Assembly (NCBI GenBank): GCA_007571365.1
Contig: RKRN01000271.1
Location: 1-43,032, forward strand
Length of the DNA: 43,032 bases
Reading direction: 5' to 3'
From: Candidatus Latescibacterota bacterium
GTDB lineage: Bacteria; Latescibacterota; UBA2968; UBA8231
A model generated the notes under the pieces. That model saw nothing but the letters and a program-made list of their open reading frames with translations, made no database searches and was not told the origin of the DNA. Below, piece after piece: positions 28,459-35,706 of this stretch (positions are counted from its first letter, which is position 1; each line of letters opens with the position of its first letter). The position numbers and the translations under genes were made by a program.

Positions 28459-29453
28459 CCGATCCGCGCCTTTTTGAGGAGAAAGATGAAGAACGGCCCG
28501 CCGAGCAAGGTGGTGAAAACCCCGACCGGGATTTCAAAAGAGGCCAACGTGCGCGAGCAGGTATCGACCAGCAGCAGAAAGGCCCCGCCAAAGGCAAAGG
28601 AAGCCGGCAGGGTGTGGCGGTTATCTGGCCCTAGTATCATGCGCATCATGTGCGGCACAGCGAGGCCAATCATGCCAATAACGCCGGCCACGGCGATTGC
28701 GGCCGAAGCGGCCAAGGTCGCCGGAATGAGGATCAGCACCCGCTCCCGCTCCGGGTTCAAGCCAACGGCGCGGGCTTCTTCGTCGCCCTGAGCTAGCACG
28801 TTCATGCGCCAGCGAAAGAGGAAGAGCCAGACCACGCCGATGCCCACTCCCGGTGCTGCCGAGCGCAGCTTGGCCCAGCTCGAATTGTGCAAGTTGCCCA
28901 TAGTCCAATGGACGATGGTTTGCAGCTTGTAGGGGTCGGTGAGGAACTGGACGATGGTCAGCAAAGCGGTGAAAATCCCGGTGACGATCACGCCAGAGAG
29001 GATGAGGGAGACTACCGACACGGTCTTGCGAGTGCGGGCCAAAAAGTACGCTAAGCCCACGGCGAGCAGGCTGAAGCCGAAGGCGGTTGGCTGGACTGGC
29101 AGGAACGGCAGGACTAGGGCGATAGCGGCGCCAAAAGCGGCGCCAGAGGAAAGCCCGAGGATGTAGGGCGCCACGAGGGGGTTGCGAAACAGGGCCTGCA
29201 AGGCATTGCCGGCCGCGGCCAAGGCCCCGCCCACCAGAAAGGTGAGGAGAATGCGCGGCAGTCGCACCTCCCACACGATGGTACCCACCAGCGACTCTTG
29301 GCTCCCGGTCGCTGTCTCGCGCAAGAGCAAGCCGTAGAGCCAAGCGAGAATCTGCCCGGCCTCGGCACTGGCCGAAGGGCCGAGCAGCAGAGAGCCGAAC
29401 AGTACCGGCAGCGGCAGGGCGTAAATGAGGCGGCGGCGGAACGCGCTATTCAC
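28446..29453 (-). CDS. FecCD-family ABC transporter permease
   Basis: A 335-residue polytopic inner-membrane protein of the FecCD/BtuC family, with about nine to ten helices. Typical segments are WEVRLPRILLTFLVGGALAAAGNALQALFRNPLVAPYILG, SGVIVTGIFTALL and VPHMMRMILGPDNRHTLPASFAFGGAFLLLVDT. I chose GTG at 29453, which lies within the last codons of the binding-protein gene (8-base overlap). An alternative ATG at 29507 would overlap it by 62 bases and add 18 atypical residues. Confidence 0.9.
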   Translation of the reverse strand: MNSAFRRRLIYALPLPVLFGSLLLGPSASAEAGQILAWLYGLLLRETATGSQESLVGTIVWEVRLPRILLTFLVGGALAAAGNALQALFRNPLVAPYILGLSSGAAFGAAIALVLPFLPVQPTAFGFSLLAVGLAYFLARTRKTVSVVSLILSGVIVTGIFTALLTIVQFLTDPYKLQTIVHWTMGNLHNSSWAKLRSAAPGVGIGVVWLFLFRWRMNVLAQGDEEARAVGLNPERERVLILIPATLAASAAIAVAGVIGMIGLAVPHMMRMILGPDNRHTLPASFAFGGAFLLLVDTCSRTLASFEIPVGVFTTLLGGPFFIFLLKKARIGWET

Positions 29454-30477
29454 GATTGTTCTCGGCTCCGTATGAGAGAAAAGGCAGCTCTCCGAGCCGT
29501 CCCCCATACAGCTTGTTTAGCAGGTCGGCCCGCAGTGCTTCTAAGTCTTTTGCGGAGAAGCGGTCTGGATGGCACCAGCGAGCGACGAGGTCGACGGTGA
29601 AGATGTATTTAAGGGTCCAGAAGTCGCATGAAAAGGGATCGGGCAGCTCGTGTACTCGCCCATTGCGCACGGCCGAAAGCGTGCGCCAGCCGGACAATTC
29701 ACCGAGTTCCTCAGCATCGAGCCGGTCATTGCACCACATAACGATTAGCTCTGGGTTCCAGACGAGGACATTTTCGAGATTGACGACGAGGTGCTCCAGC
29801 TCGCTATCGGCCGCCGCGTTGGTCCCGCCGGCCAGCTCGATTAGCTCCTGTACCGTGCTCTGGCGGCCGGACGTTTCCAGCGGCCCTTGATCCCACATGA
29901 AATACACGCTCGGCTTGGCGGCTCCTTGGCCGAGGGCGGTCTTGCGCTGCACCACCTCCAACTGCTCTTGGGCTATGGCGAGGAGCTCGGTCGCCCGTTC
30001 TTGGGTGCTGGTTAGCTCGCCGAGGGCGGTGATCTCGCGGTGAATATCCGCAAAGCACTCAATGGAGACTCCGAAGACCGGAATCGCCTTTTCTTCGAGG
30101 GCGGCGATCGACTCCTCCTGACCCGACCAGACGATGACTAGGTCTGGCCGCAATGCCACCATGCTCTCGATGTTGACGAAGTCCCAATTCCCCGGCGTCG
30201 GCAGGGTGCGCTCGCGGATGCGCTCGTCCATCGCCGCGTAGTACGGGAAAACGCTCTCTTGGTAGATATTGGTCGAAATGCCCACGAGGCGATCCTCGGC
30301 CCCGAGCATGTAGAGGCCGCTGAGCGCACTTTCGAGCAGGCAGACGATGCGCTCGGCCGGCCTGTCTAGTTCGATGCGGTGGCCGCGGAAGTCGGTGACC
30401 GCTACGCCTTCGGCGAGGATCGGAGCAGAGGCGAGTAAAAAAGCAAGGAGAAAGGGCTTAGCTGCTATGGGCATCAT
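29446..30477 (-). CDS. Periplasmic binding protein of the siderophore/cobalamin ABC importer
   Basis: The 343-residue protein starts with a signal peptide (MMPIAAKPFLLAFLLASAPILA) and then the BtuF/FhuD-like start VTDFRGHRIELDRPAERIVCL. The two lobes are joined by a long helix, with MVALRPDLVIVWSG before it and IVMWCNDRL after it. It would capture a chelate passed from the TonB receptor and deliver it to the permease. ATG 30477 leaves an 8-base gap after the receptor stop codon. An adjacent ATG at 30474 is equally possible. The ligand (Fe-siderophore, cobamide or haem) cannot be read from the sequence. Confidence 0.88.
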   Translation of the reverse strand: MMPIAAKPFLLAFLLASAPILAEGVAVTDFRGHRIELDRPAERIVCLLESALSGLYMLGAEDRLVGISTNIYQESVFPYYAAMDERIRERTLPTPGNWDFVNIESMVALRPDLVIVWSGQEESIAALEEKAIPVFGVSIECFADIHREITALGELTSTQERATELLAIAQEQLEVVQRKTALGQGAAKPSVYFMWDQGPLETSGRQSTVQELIELAGGTNAAADSELEHLVVNLENVLVWNPELIVMWCNDRLDAEELGELSGWRTLSAVRNGRVHELPDPFSCDFWTLKYIFTVDLVARWCHPDRFSAKDLEALRADLLNKLYGGRLGELPFLSYGAENNRE

Positions 30478-30485
30478 GGTGGGCG

Positions 30486-32501
30486 TCAGAACGAGACCAT
30501 CAGACCGCCGTTGACCGAAAAGCCGGGATCCTGAAATTGCCACGGCATCTCGAAGGTTTGGTTGGTGATGTTGTACGGTTCGAGATAGAGACTCAGGTCG
30601 TATCCGTCTTGGGTGCGGATGTGCTGCTCGAGACGGGCGTTTACTAGTATGTAGCCGTCGAGGGGTTCGGCGTTTTTATTGATATCTTGGTAGATGCCGC
30701 TATAGGACTGCACAGTAACCGTGGCCCGCAAGCCCGGCGAAAAGGTGAGGTGAACCCCAGCACCAAGGGCATTTTCTGGCACGAAGTTGATCTTGGCACC
30801 GACTTGGTTTTCATCGAGGTGCTCCTTCACTTCGGCATTGGTATAGGTGTAGTTGGCAAACCACTCCACCGTCTCGGCGAGGCGATGGGCGACCTCCAAC
30901 TCGACGCCAGAGGTCGTGGTGTTGCCGGCGTTGATGTCCTGCGACTGCGCGGGATCGCCCTCTGCCACGGGCACCACCCGCTGCACGATTTGGTCGTCGA
31001 TGACGATGTTGAAGCCGCGTACGCCGACCTGCACTCCTGCCACAGGCCGAAAATTTGCCCCCAAGTCGAGGCTGGTCCCCGACTCTGGTTTGATGTCTGG
31101 ATTCGGCAGATGGCCGCCTTTGCCGTCCGGGGGAACGGTGCCGCCTACTGATTTGAGGGAGGGGGCCTTGAAGCTGGTGCCTAGGTTGGCGTACACAGAA
31201 AGATCGTCGCTGTGGTTGTAGCGCCCCCCAACGCTGTACAGAGCCTTGTTCCAAGAGTTGCTGGTCTCATTTGGAGGAGCACCCTGCAACAAGTTGATGT
31301 CGTGCGAGATGATGTTGTAGCGCGCCCCGGCCCGCAGGATGAGGGCGTTCAAGCGGAACTCCTCTTGGGCGTAGAAGCCCCAGACGGTGGCGGTGGCGTC
31401 GTTGCCGGGACTTATCTCGCCGGACTCGCGCGAGGTCTCATACGCGGCGAGCTGATAGTCGGCTCCCACAGTGAGCACATCCGCCTCGCGGGTTGTGATG
31501 GACACGGACAAATCGGCTGGTACGACCGCCTGGTCAACCCCGTCCTCTGAGCGCAGTTCGCGGCTGGGCGGATCTTCCCAGATGCCATCCTCTTCCCAGC
31601 GGCGCACGTAGTCGCGGTAGCCGATTTTGGCTTGGACGGTGGCTTTGTCGGAGATCGGATTGGTGTAGCCGGCGTTCAGGGTGGTATAAGTGTGGCCGAA
31701 GTCGCGGTTGATGCGTCCGGCGTCGCCGGTGTGCCAAGTGCGGTGGGCGTACAGGGAGGCCCGCTGGCCCCGGTCGTTGAGGAAGTAGGTTCCTCGCATG
31801 TACATCTTGGTTTTTTCGTACTCCGGGTTGTCGTCCATCTTCAGCCACGAGCCTTCGGTGCCGTAGTCGGTGTAATCCGAATCCTCGTGGTGCCCCCCAA
31901 AGAAAAGGTGCAGGTTGCCGGCGGCCCGCTGGTGGAAGAAGCGCCCGCCCAAGGTGTTGTAGGAGCCGTAGTACGCCGAGGCACTGGTGCGCGTGCTCCG
32001 GACGCGCTCCTTGAGAATGAAGTTGGCCGTCCCCGCCAGCGGCGACTGATTACCGGCAAAATCCATGGCCAGATAAGTTGGATAGAGCACTGAGGCCGAG
32101 CCGCGCTGGTCTTCGACCCGCTGGAAGGCCCACGGGTCGAGGCTTTGGAGATCGACAAAGGCGTCGATCGGCAGGCCGTTGAGCATGTACCCCTTGTAGG
32201 TGTGTGCTAGGCCACCAGAGGACCCCCAATTGGCGTCGTTGCGGGAGAGGACGTTGGCAAAGTTGCCGGGGGTATATGAGAGAATCTCCGCCAAGTTGCC
32301 GTTGCCAAGGACTAAAGATCCCATCTCAGCGGCGGTAATAATAGAGATCTTCTGGGTCACATTCCCCGGCGTCTGCGGCAGCTTGGAGCCGGTAATGATC
32401 AGTTCTCCCATTTCATAGACCTCGACATCCGCTTCGTCATCAGCCGCCACGGGTCCGCTGATGAGAGAGATGGACAACGCACTGATGAGTAGGCGCTTCA
32501 T
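30486..32501 (-). CDS. TonB-dependent outer-membrane receptor
   Basis: The 671-residue protein has a signal peptide (ending SGPVAADDEA), then a short acidic stretch and a plug domain beginning MGELIITGSKLPQTPGNVTQKI, followed by a beta-barrel of alternating aromatic strands that ends in a Phe (LMVSF). NPDIKPESGTSLDLGANF and NTTTSGVELEVAHRLAETVEW are typical TonB-receptor barrel strings. At 671 residues it is at the shorter end of the family and resembles BtuB-like or small-siderophore receptors. The ATG at 32501 has AAAGGAG upstream. It sits directly ahead of the binding protein, permease and ATPase, so the four encode a complete outer-to-inner-membrane import route. Confidence 0.92.
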   Translation of the reverse strand: MKRLLISALSISLISGPVAADDEADVEVYEMGELIITGSKLPQTPGNVTQKISIITAAEMGSLVLGNGNLAEILSYTPGNFANVLSRNDANWGSSGGLAHTYKGYMLNGLPIDAFVDLQSLDPWAFQRVEDQRGSASVLYPTYLAMDFAGNQSPLAGTANFILKERVRSTRTSASAYYGSYNTLGGRFFHQRAAGNLHLFFGGHHEDSDYTDYGTEGSWLKMDDNPEYEKTKMYMRGTYFLNDRGQRASLYAHRTWHTGDAGRINRDFGHTYTTLNAGYTNPISDKATVQAKIGYRDYVRRWEEDGIWEDPPSRELRSEDGVDQAVVPADLSVSITTREADVLTVGADYQLAAYETSRESGEISPGNDATATVWGFYAQEEFRLNALILRAGARYNIISHDINLLQGAPPNETSNSWNKALYSVGGRYNHSDDLSVYANLGTSFKAPSLKSVGGTVPPDGKGGHLPNPDIKPESGTSLDLGANFRPVAGVQVGVRGFNIVIDDQIVQRVVPVAEGDPAQSQDINAGNTTTSGVELEVAHRLAETVEWFANYTYTNAEVKEHLDENQVGAKINFVPENALGAGVHLTFSPGLRATVTVQSYSGIYQDINKNAEPLDGYILVNARLEQHIRTQDGYDLSLYLEPYNITNQTFEMPWQFQDPGFSVNGGLMVSF

Positions 32502-32571
32502 AGAGCGACTCCTTTGGAAGAGGTGGTAATTCCGCTGGGATTAAACGAGAAAACGCCATCGGGCACAAGAC

Positions 32572-33417
32572 TTAAAGCCCCAAAATGTCGAGACTATCGC
32601 GGTGGATTAGGGCGTGAATTTCGCGCTCGTCCAAGCGCGGCAGGGCCGTGCCATCGAGCATCTTATTCAATCCGTATAGCCCTTCAATGGAGGCGTCGAT
32701 CGTGGTAAAGGGATAGTCGCTGCCAAAGAGCAACTTGTGCCAGACCCCGTATTCCTGCACCAGCATCAGGCTGTGGTAGAGCTGGAAAGGTCGATAGTGG
32801 AGGGCGCTGACGTCGGCGTACACGTTGGGATGTTTGCGGATAACGGCCACGCACTCGCCTTCGTAGGGATGCGACAAGTGTGCCATAATGATTTTGGCCT
32901 GCGGGAAGCGGGTCGCCACCGGGTCGAGGTGGCGCGGCAAGGTACAGTCGAGTGGGGCTTGGGCGACGAACGTGGTGCCGGTGTGCAGTAGCACGGGCAG
33001 GTCGTGCGCGGCAGCGTAGTGCCACAGAGGGTCGAGGTTTTTGTCGTGCGGGTAGAAGCCGGCGTACATGGGGAGCAGCTTGATGCCGGTGAGGCCGAGC
33101 TCTTGGTGGCCGTAGGCCATTTCGTCTTGCCAGCCCTCTTGCGTGGGGTCCAGCGAGAGGAAGCCAATGAGTGCCCCCGGATGAGCGGCGACATAATCGG
33201 CGACATAGCGGTCGTCAACCCACAGGCCCGCCCGCCGGGCCTTGCCGCCGAAGACGATGGTTTTGTCGCAGCTTGGGGCACCCGCCCGATAGGCCGCATA
33301 GGTAACGGTTAGGTCGAGGGATTCGTTGGCTTTAGCCACTTGGGCCGCTTGTTGGCGGAATTGGTCGGTAAAATGCTCGGGGTACTGCCAAGCGTGGCTG
33401 TGGACGTCGATGATCAT
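32572..33417 (-). CDS. Amidohydrolase family 2 protein
   Basis: A 281-residue TIM-barrel hydrolase with all expected metal-site residues: His6 and His8 in IIDVHSHAWQY, a His in LPVLLHTGTTF, a His in IIMAHLSHPY and the catalytic Asp in LLFGSDYPFTT. A GIKLLPMYAG segment lies before the strand 5 His. Relatives include ACMSD-like decarboxylases and lactone hydrolases. It heads a probable operon, ending 70 bases before the TonB receptor start, with both on the minus strand. A link to the imported compound, such as processing of its organic part, is possible but unproven. Confidence 0.85.
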   Translation of the reverse strand: MIIDVHSHAWQYPEHFTDQFRQQAAQVAKANESLDLTVTYAAYRAGAPSCDKTIVFGGKARRAGLWVDDRYVADYVAAHPGALIGFLSLDPTQEGWQDEMAYGHQELGLTGIKLLPMYAGFYPHDKNLDPLWHYAAAHDLPVLLHTGTTFVAQAPLDCTLPRHLDPVATRFPQAKIIMAHLSHPYEGECVAVIRKHPNVYADVSALHYRPFQLYHSLMLVQEYGVWHKLLFGSDYPFTTIDASIEGLYGLNKMLDGTALPRLDEREIHALIHRDSLDILGL

Positions 33418-33469
33418 GTGGTCTCAGATTGCGAAAAAGTGCCTATTGTTATTATTTTTTTTAGAAACT

Positions 33470-33483
33470 TTATTATATAATAA
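33470..33483. promoter_or_regulatory. AT-rich palindrome with a -10-like TATAAT in the divergent promoter region
   Basis: TTATTATATAATAA at 33470-33483 is a perfect 14-base palindrome and includes TATAAT at 33476-33481 on the plus strand. It lies in the 163-base gap between the minus-strand uptake operon and the plus-strand secreted-protein gene. It could serve as a -10 for both directions, but no -35 with standard spacing is clear. Confidence 0.35.
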
Positions 33484-33580
33484 GAAAAGAGAGGCTCCCG
33501 GTCAGCCATCAATAGCTAGCTACTTGCTGGTGCTCTGCGGAGTGCAAGGGGCGGCTAAATCACATGACAAGGAGAACATC

Positions 33581-35485
33581 ATGAAGCGAGCGTTTTTGAC
33601 TATTGTCTTGTTAACTTTCGGCGTTCATACGGCCTGGGCCAATGAACGCGAGTCCATGGCCATCAAGACCTATGAGGCGGGCACGGCAATGGAGCCACTG
33701 GTGTTGCCGGCGGTTACGGGTGGGACGCCGCCGCTGATGTACAGCCTGTCGGGCCTGCCGGCCGGGCTGTCGTTTGACCCGGCCACGCAGACGATTTCAG
33801 GTACGCCCATTGCGGTCCGCGAACCCACTGTGGTCACGTACACGGTTACGGACGCCAATGGTGCTTCTCGTTCGCTGCCGTTTCTCGTGGCGGTCACTCC
33901 GTCTTCTTTGGCTGCTCCGGCCGCGCTAGTGGCCGAGGATTTTATGGGCACCGACGGCGTTGGCGACCAAGGCGGCTTCGTGCTGTTGACTTGGGATTTG
34001 TCGGAAGACCACGACTCGCTCGTCGGCTACCGCATCTTCCGCGAAATGCCCGGGTTGGGCGGTGAGATGATGCCTTGGGCTACAGTACATGCGGTGCCGG
34101 GCGCGAACATCGGGCGCGCTGTCGTCGCTGTGTCCGACAATGTCGCCGCCAATTGGGGCATTGCCGCCGTGCCGCGGCTGAAGAGTACCGAAGAGATGCT
34201 ACAGCTTTCAGACGTCACCGAGACGGAAGAGCCGGCGCGGGCGATCGACAACATCCCGCCGGCACCCATATCGTCTCTCCGCGTCTTGGACGCGCCCGAC
34301 GACGAGGGCGGCCGCATCTTCCTGCGCTGGAAGCACTCGCCGGCTGGCGGCACCAAAGGCTACCGCATCTATCGCCGCGCTGCGGGTGCAGACGAGTTCG
34401 TCCTGTTGGCGCAAATCGAGAGCAGCGCAATTTCGTTTGTCGATGAAACGGCACTCAACGGCGTGCGCTACACCTATCAGGTGCGGCCCTTCGACGATGA
34501 CAACGAGACCACGGCCAATATCGAGCAAACGGCCATGGCCATTCGCAATCGGGTGGTCGATAGCGAAGGGCGCGCTCTGTTCGGCCTATTTGGTGCGGAC
34601 AACAGCATCGGCTTCGACGACTTCTTCTTGTTTGCCGACCGCTTCGGTCTGACGGCAGAAGATTCTGCGTTTGATCCGGCGTTTGACCTAGCGCCGAGCG
34701 CGGCGATCGACTTCGACGATTTCTTCATATTTGCCGACAACTTCGGTCGCAGCACCGGGGCGGCGGGCAAGCGCGTGCCCCGGTTTGCCGGTCTCAACGC
34801 CGATGCGCGGCTGTATCTAGAGGCGCGGACCGCGCTGCCGAGCGTGGGGGAGGACTTCGTCCTCGATGTGCGCGTGGCCGACTTCGCCGCGGTGAAAGGC
34901 TACGGCATACAGGTGCAGTACGAGGCCGACAAGCTGGAGTTTGTCCAAGCGCGTACCGAGCAGCCGCTGGGTGAGAGCGAGTTGGCTGCGCCGCAGGTGC
35001 TGGCGGACGAAGCCGGGGTTTTGACGGTTGCTGCGCATGGGGGCGTAGTGTCCGACGGCGAGGTAGCACTGAGCTTGGTCTTCCGCGCGACGACTGAAGT
35101 CGAGAATGCGGTCATCGAGGTCGCCGACAGCCAGACCTATGACAGCGCGTTTGGCTTCAACCGTTTGGCACTGCCGGCTCCGGTGCAGGTACAGACGCGG
35201 CCGCAGGCATTTGCGCTGGCCAACAACTATCCGAATCCGTTCAACCCGGCGACGACGATCAAATATGCGTTGCCGCAGGCGGCGGACGTGGAGCTGACCG
35301 TGTATAACGTCGTCGGTCAGGCCGTGCAGACGCTAGTGGCCGAGCACCAAAGCGCGGGTCGCTACGTGGTGGAGTGGGACGCGACCGATGATAGCGGGCA
35401 TAGCTTGTCGTCGGGAATGTATTTCTACCGCTTGGAGGCGGGCGGAGCGTTCTACGAAACCAAGAAGATGCTGCTGCTCAAGTAG
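33581..35485 (+). CDS. Secreted modular protein: putative Ig, two FN3-like, dockerin-like and cohesin-like domains, sorting tag
   Basis: The 634-residue protein opens with a signal peptide (residues 1-20). Domain order is: a putative-Ig (He_PIG) domain at ~25-108; FN3-like domains at ~112-205 and ~228-320 (LLTWDLSEDHDSLVGYRIFR and FLRWKHSPAGGTKGYRIYRR); a dockerin-like pair at ~335-393 (GFDDFFLFADRFG and DFDDFFIFADNFG); a cohesin-like domain at ~398-535; and the sorting / FlgD-like domain at ~541-634 (NNYPNPFNPATTIKYALP...VYNVVGQ) with a KKMLLLK end. The Ca-binding loops of the dockerin-like part have lost several acidic ligands. ATG 33581 follows AAGGAGAAC; the open frame extends to 33326, but the leader looks like a signal peptide only from this Met. 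Probably cell-surface or secreted. Confidence 0.87.
   Translation: MKRAFLTIVLLTFGVHTAWANERESMAIKTYEAGTAMEPLVLPAVTGGTPPLMYSLSGLPAGLSFDPATQTISGTPIAVREPTVVTYTVTDANGASRSLPFLVAVTPSSLAAPAALVAEDFMGTDGVGDQGGFVLLTWDLSEDHDSLVGYRIFREMPGLGGEMMPWATVHAVPGANIGRAVVAVSDNVAANWGIAAVPRLKSTEEMLQLSDVTETEEPARAIDNIPPAPISSLRVLDAPDDEGGRIFLRWKHSPAGGTKGYRIYRRAAGADEFVLLAQIESSAISFVDETALNGVRYTYQVRPFDDDNETTANIEQTAMAIRNRVVDSEGRALFGLFGADNSIGFDDFFLFADRFGLTAEDSAFDPAFDLAPSAAIDFDDFFIFADNFGRSTGAAGKRVPRFAGLNADARLYLEARTALPSVGEDFVLDVRVADFAAVKGYGIQVQYEADKLEFVQARTEQPLGESELAAPQVLADEAGVLTVAAHGGVVSDGEVALSLVFRATTEVENAVIEVADSQTYDSAFGFNRLALPAPVQVQTRPQAFALANNYPNPFNPATTIKYALPQAADVELTVYNVVGQAVQTLVAEHQSAGRYVVEWDATDDSGHSLSSGMYFYRLEAGGAFYETKKMLLLK
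35201..35485 (+). repeat. Sorting-domain copy 1
   Basis: 285 bases encoding the C-terminal sorting domain, closely similar at DNA level to 38890-39177 and 42193-42474. The similarity continues past the stop codon into the downstream terminator. Confidence 0.85.
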
Positions 35486-35505
35486 TACGCACTGCGCGTT
35501 AGTAC

Positions 35506-35544
35506 AATGGGGTCTCAAACGTTCAACTTGAGGCCCCATTTTTT
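35506..35544 (+). terminator. Rho-independent terminator after the first tandem gene
   Basis: AATGGGGTCTCAA and TTGAGGCCCCATT pair over 13 bases (one G-U) around a 9-base loop, then a TTTT tail. It is a strong hairpin, and a degenerate homologue follows the second gene. Confidence 0.85.
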
Positions 35545-35706
35545 AGGGCTGATCGCTAACCACCGGCCACTATAGCGAGGCAAGTGGTCCGCCGTAACGT
35601 CAGTTATTGGCCCGCGCGCAAGTTGATTTACGGCTTTGATTCCAATGCCATACGGAGGAAACCTATAAACCTACGTTTGGTGAACCTCAACAGGGGAGGT
35701 TGAGTG

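Noticed and set aside
32502-32571. Cobalamin riboswitch upstream of the TonB receptor
   Set aside because: The gap is only 70 bases and lacks the B12-box core and GCCACTG motif, so nothing supports it.
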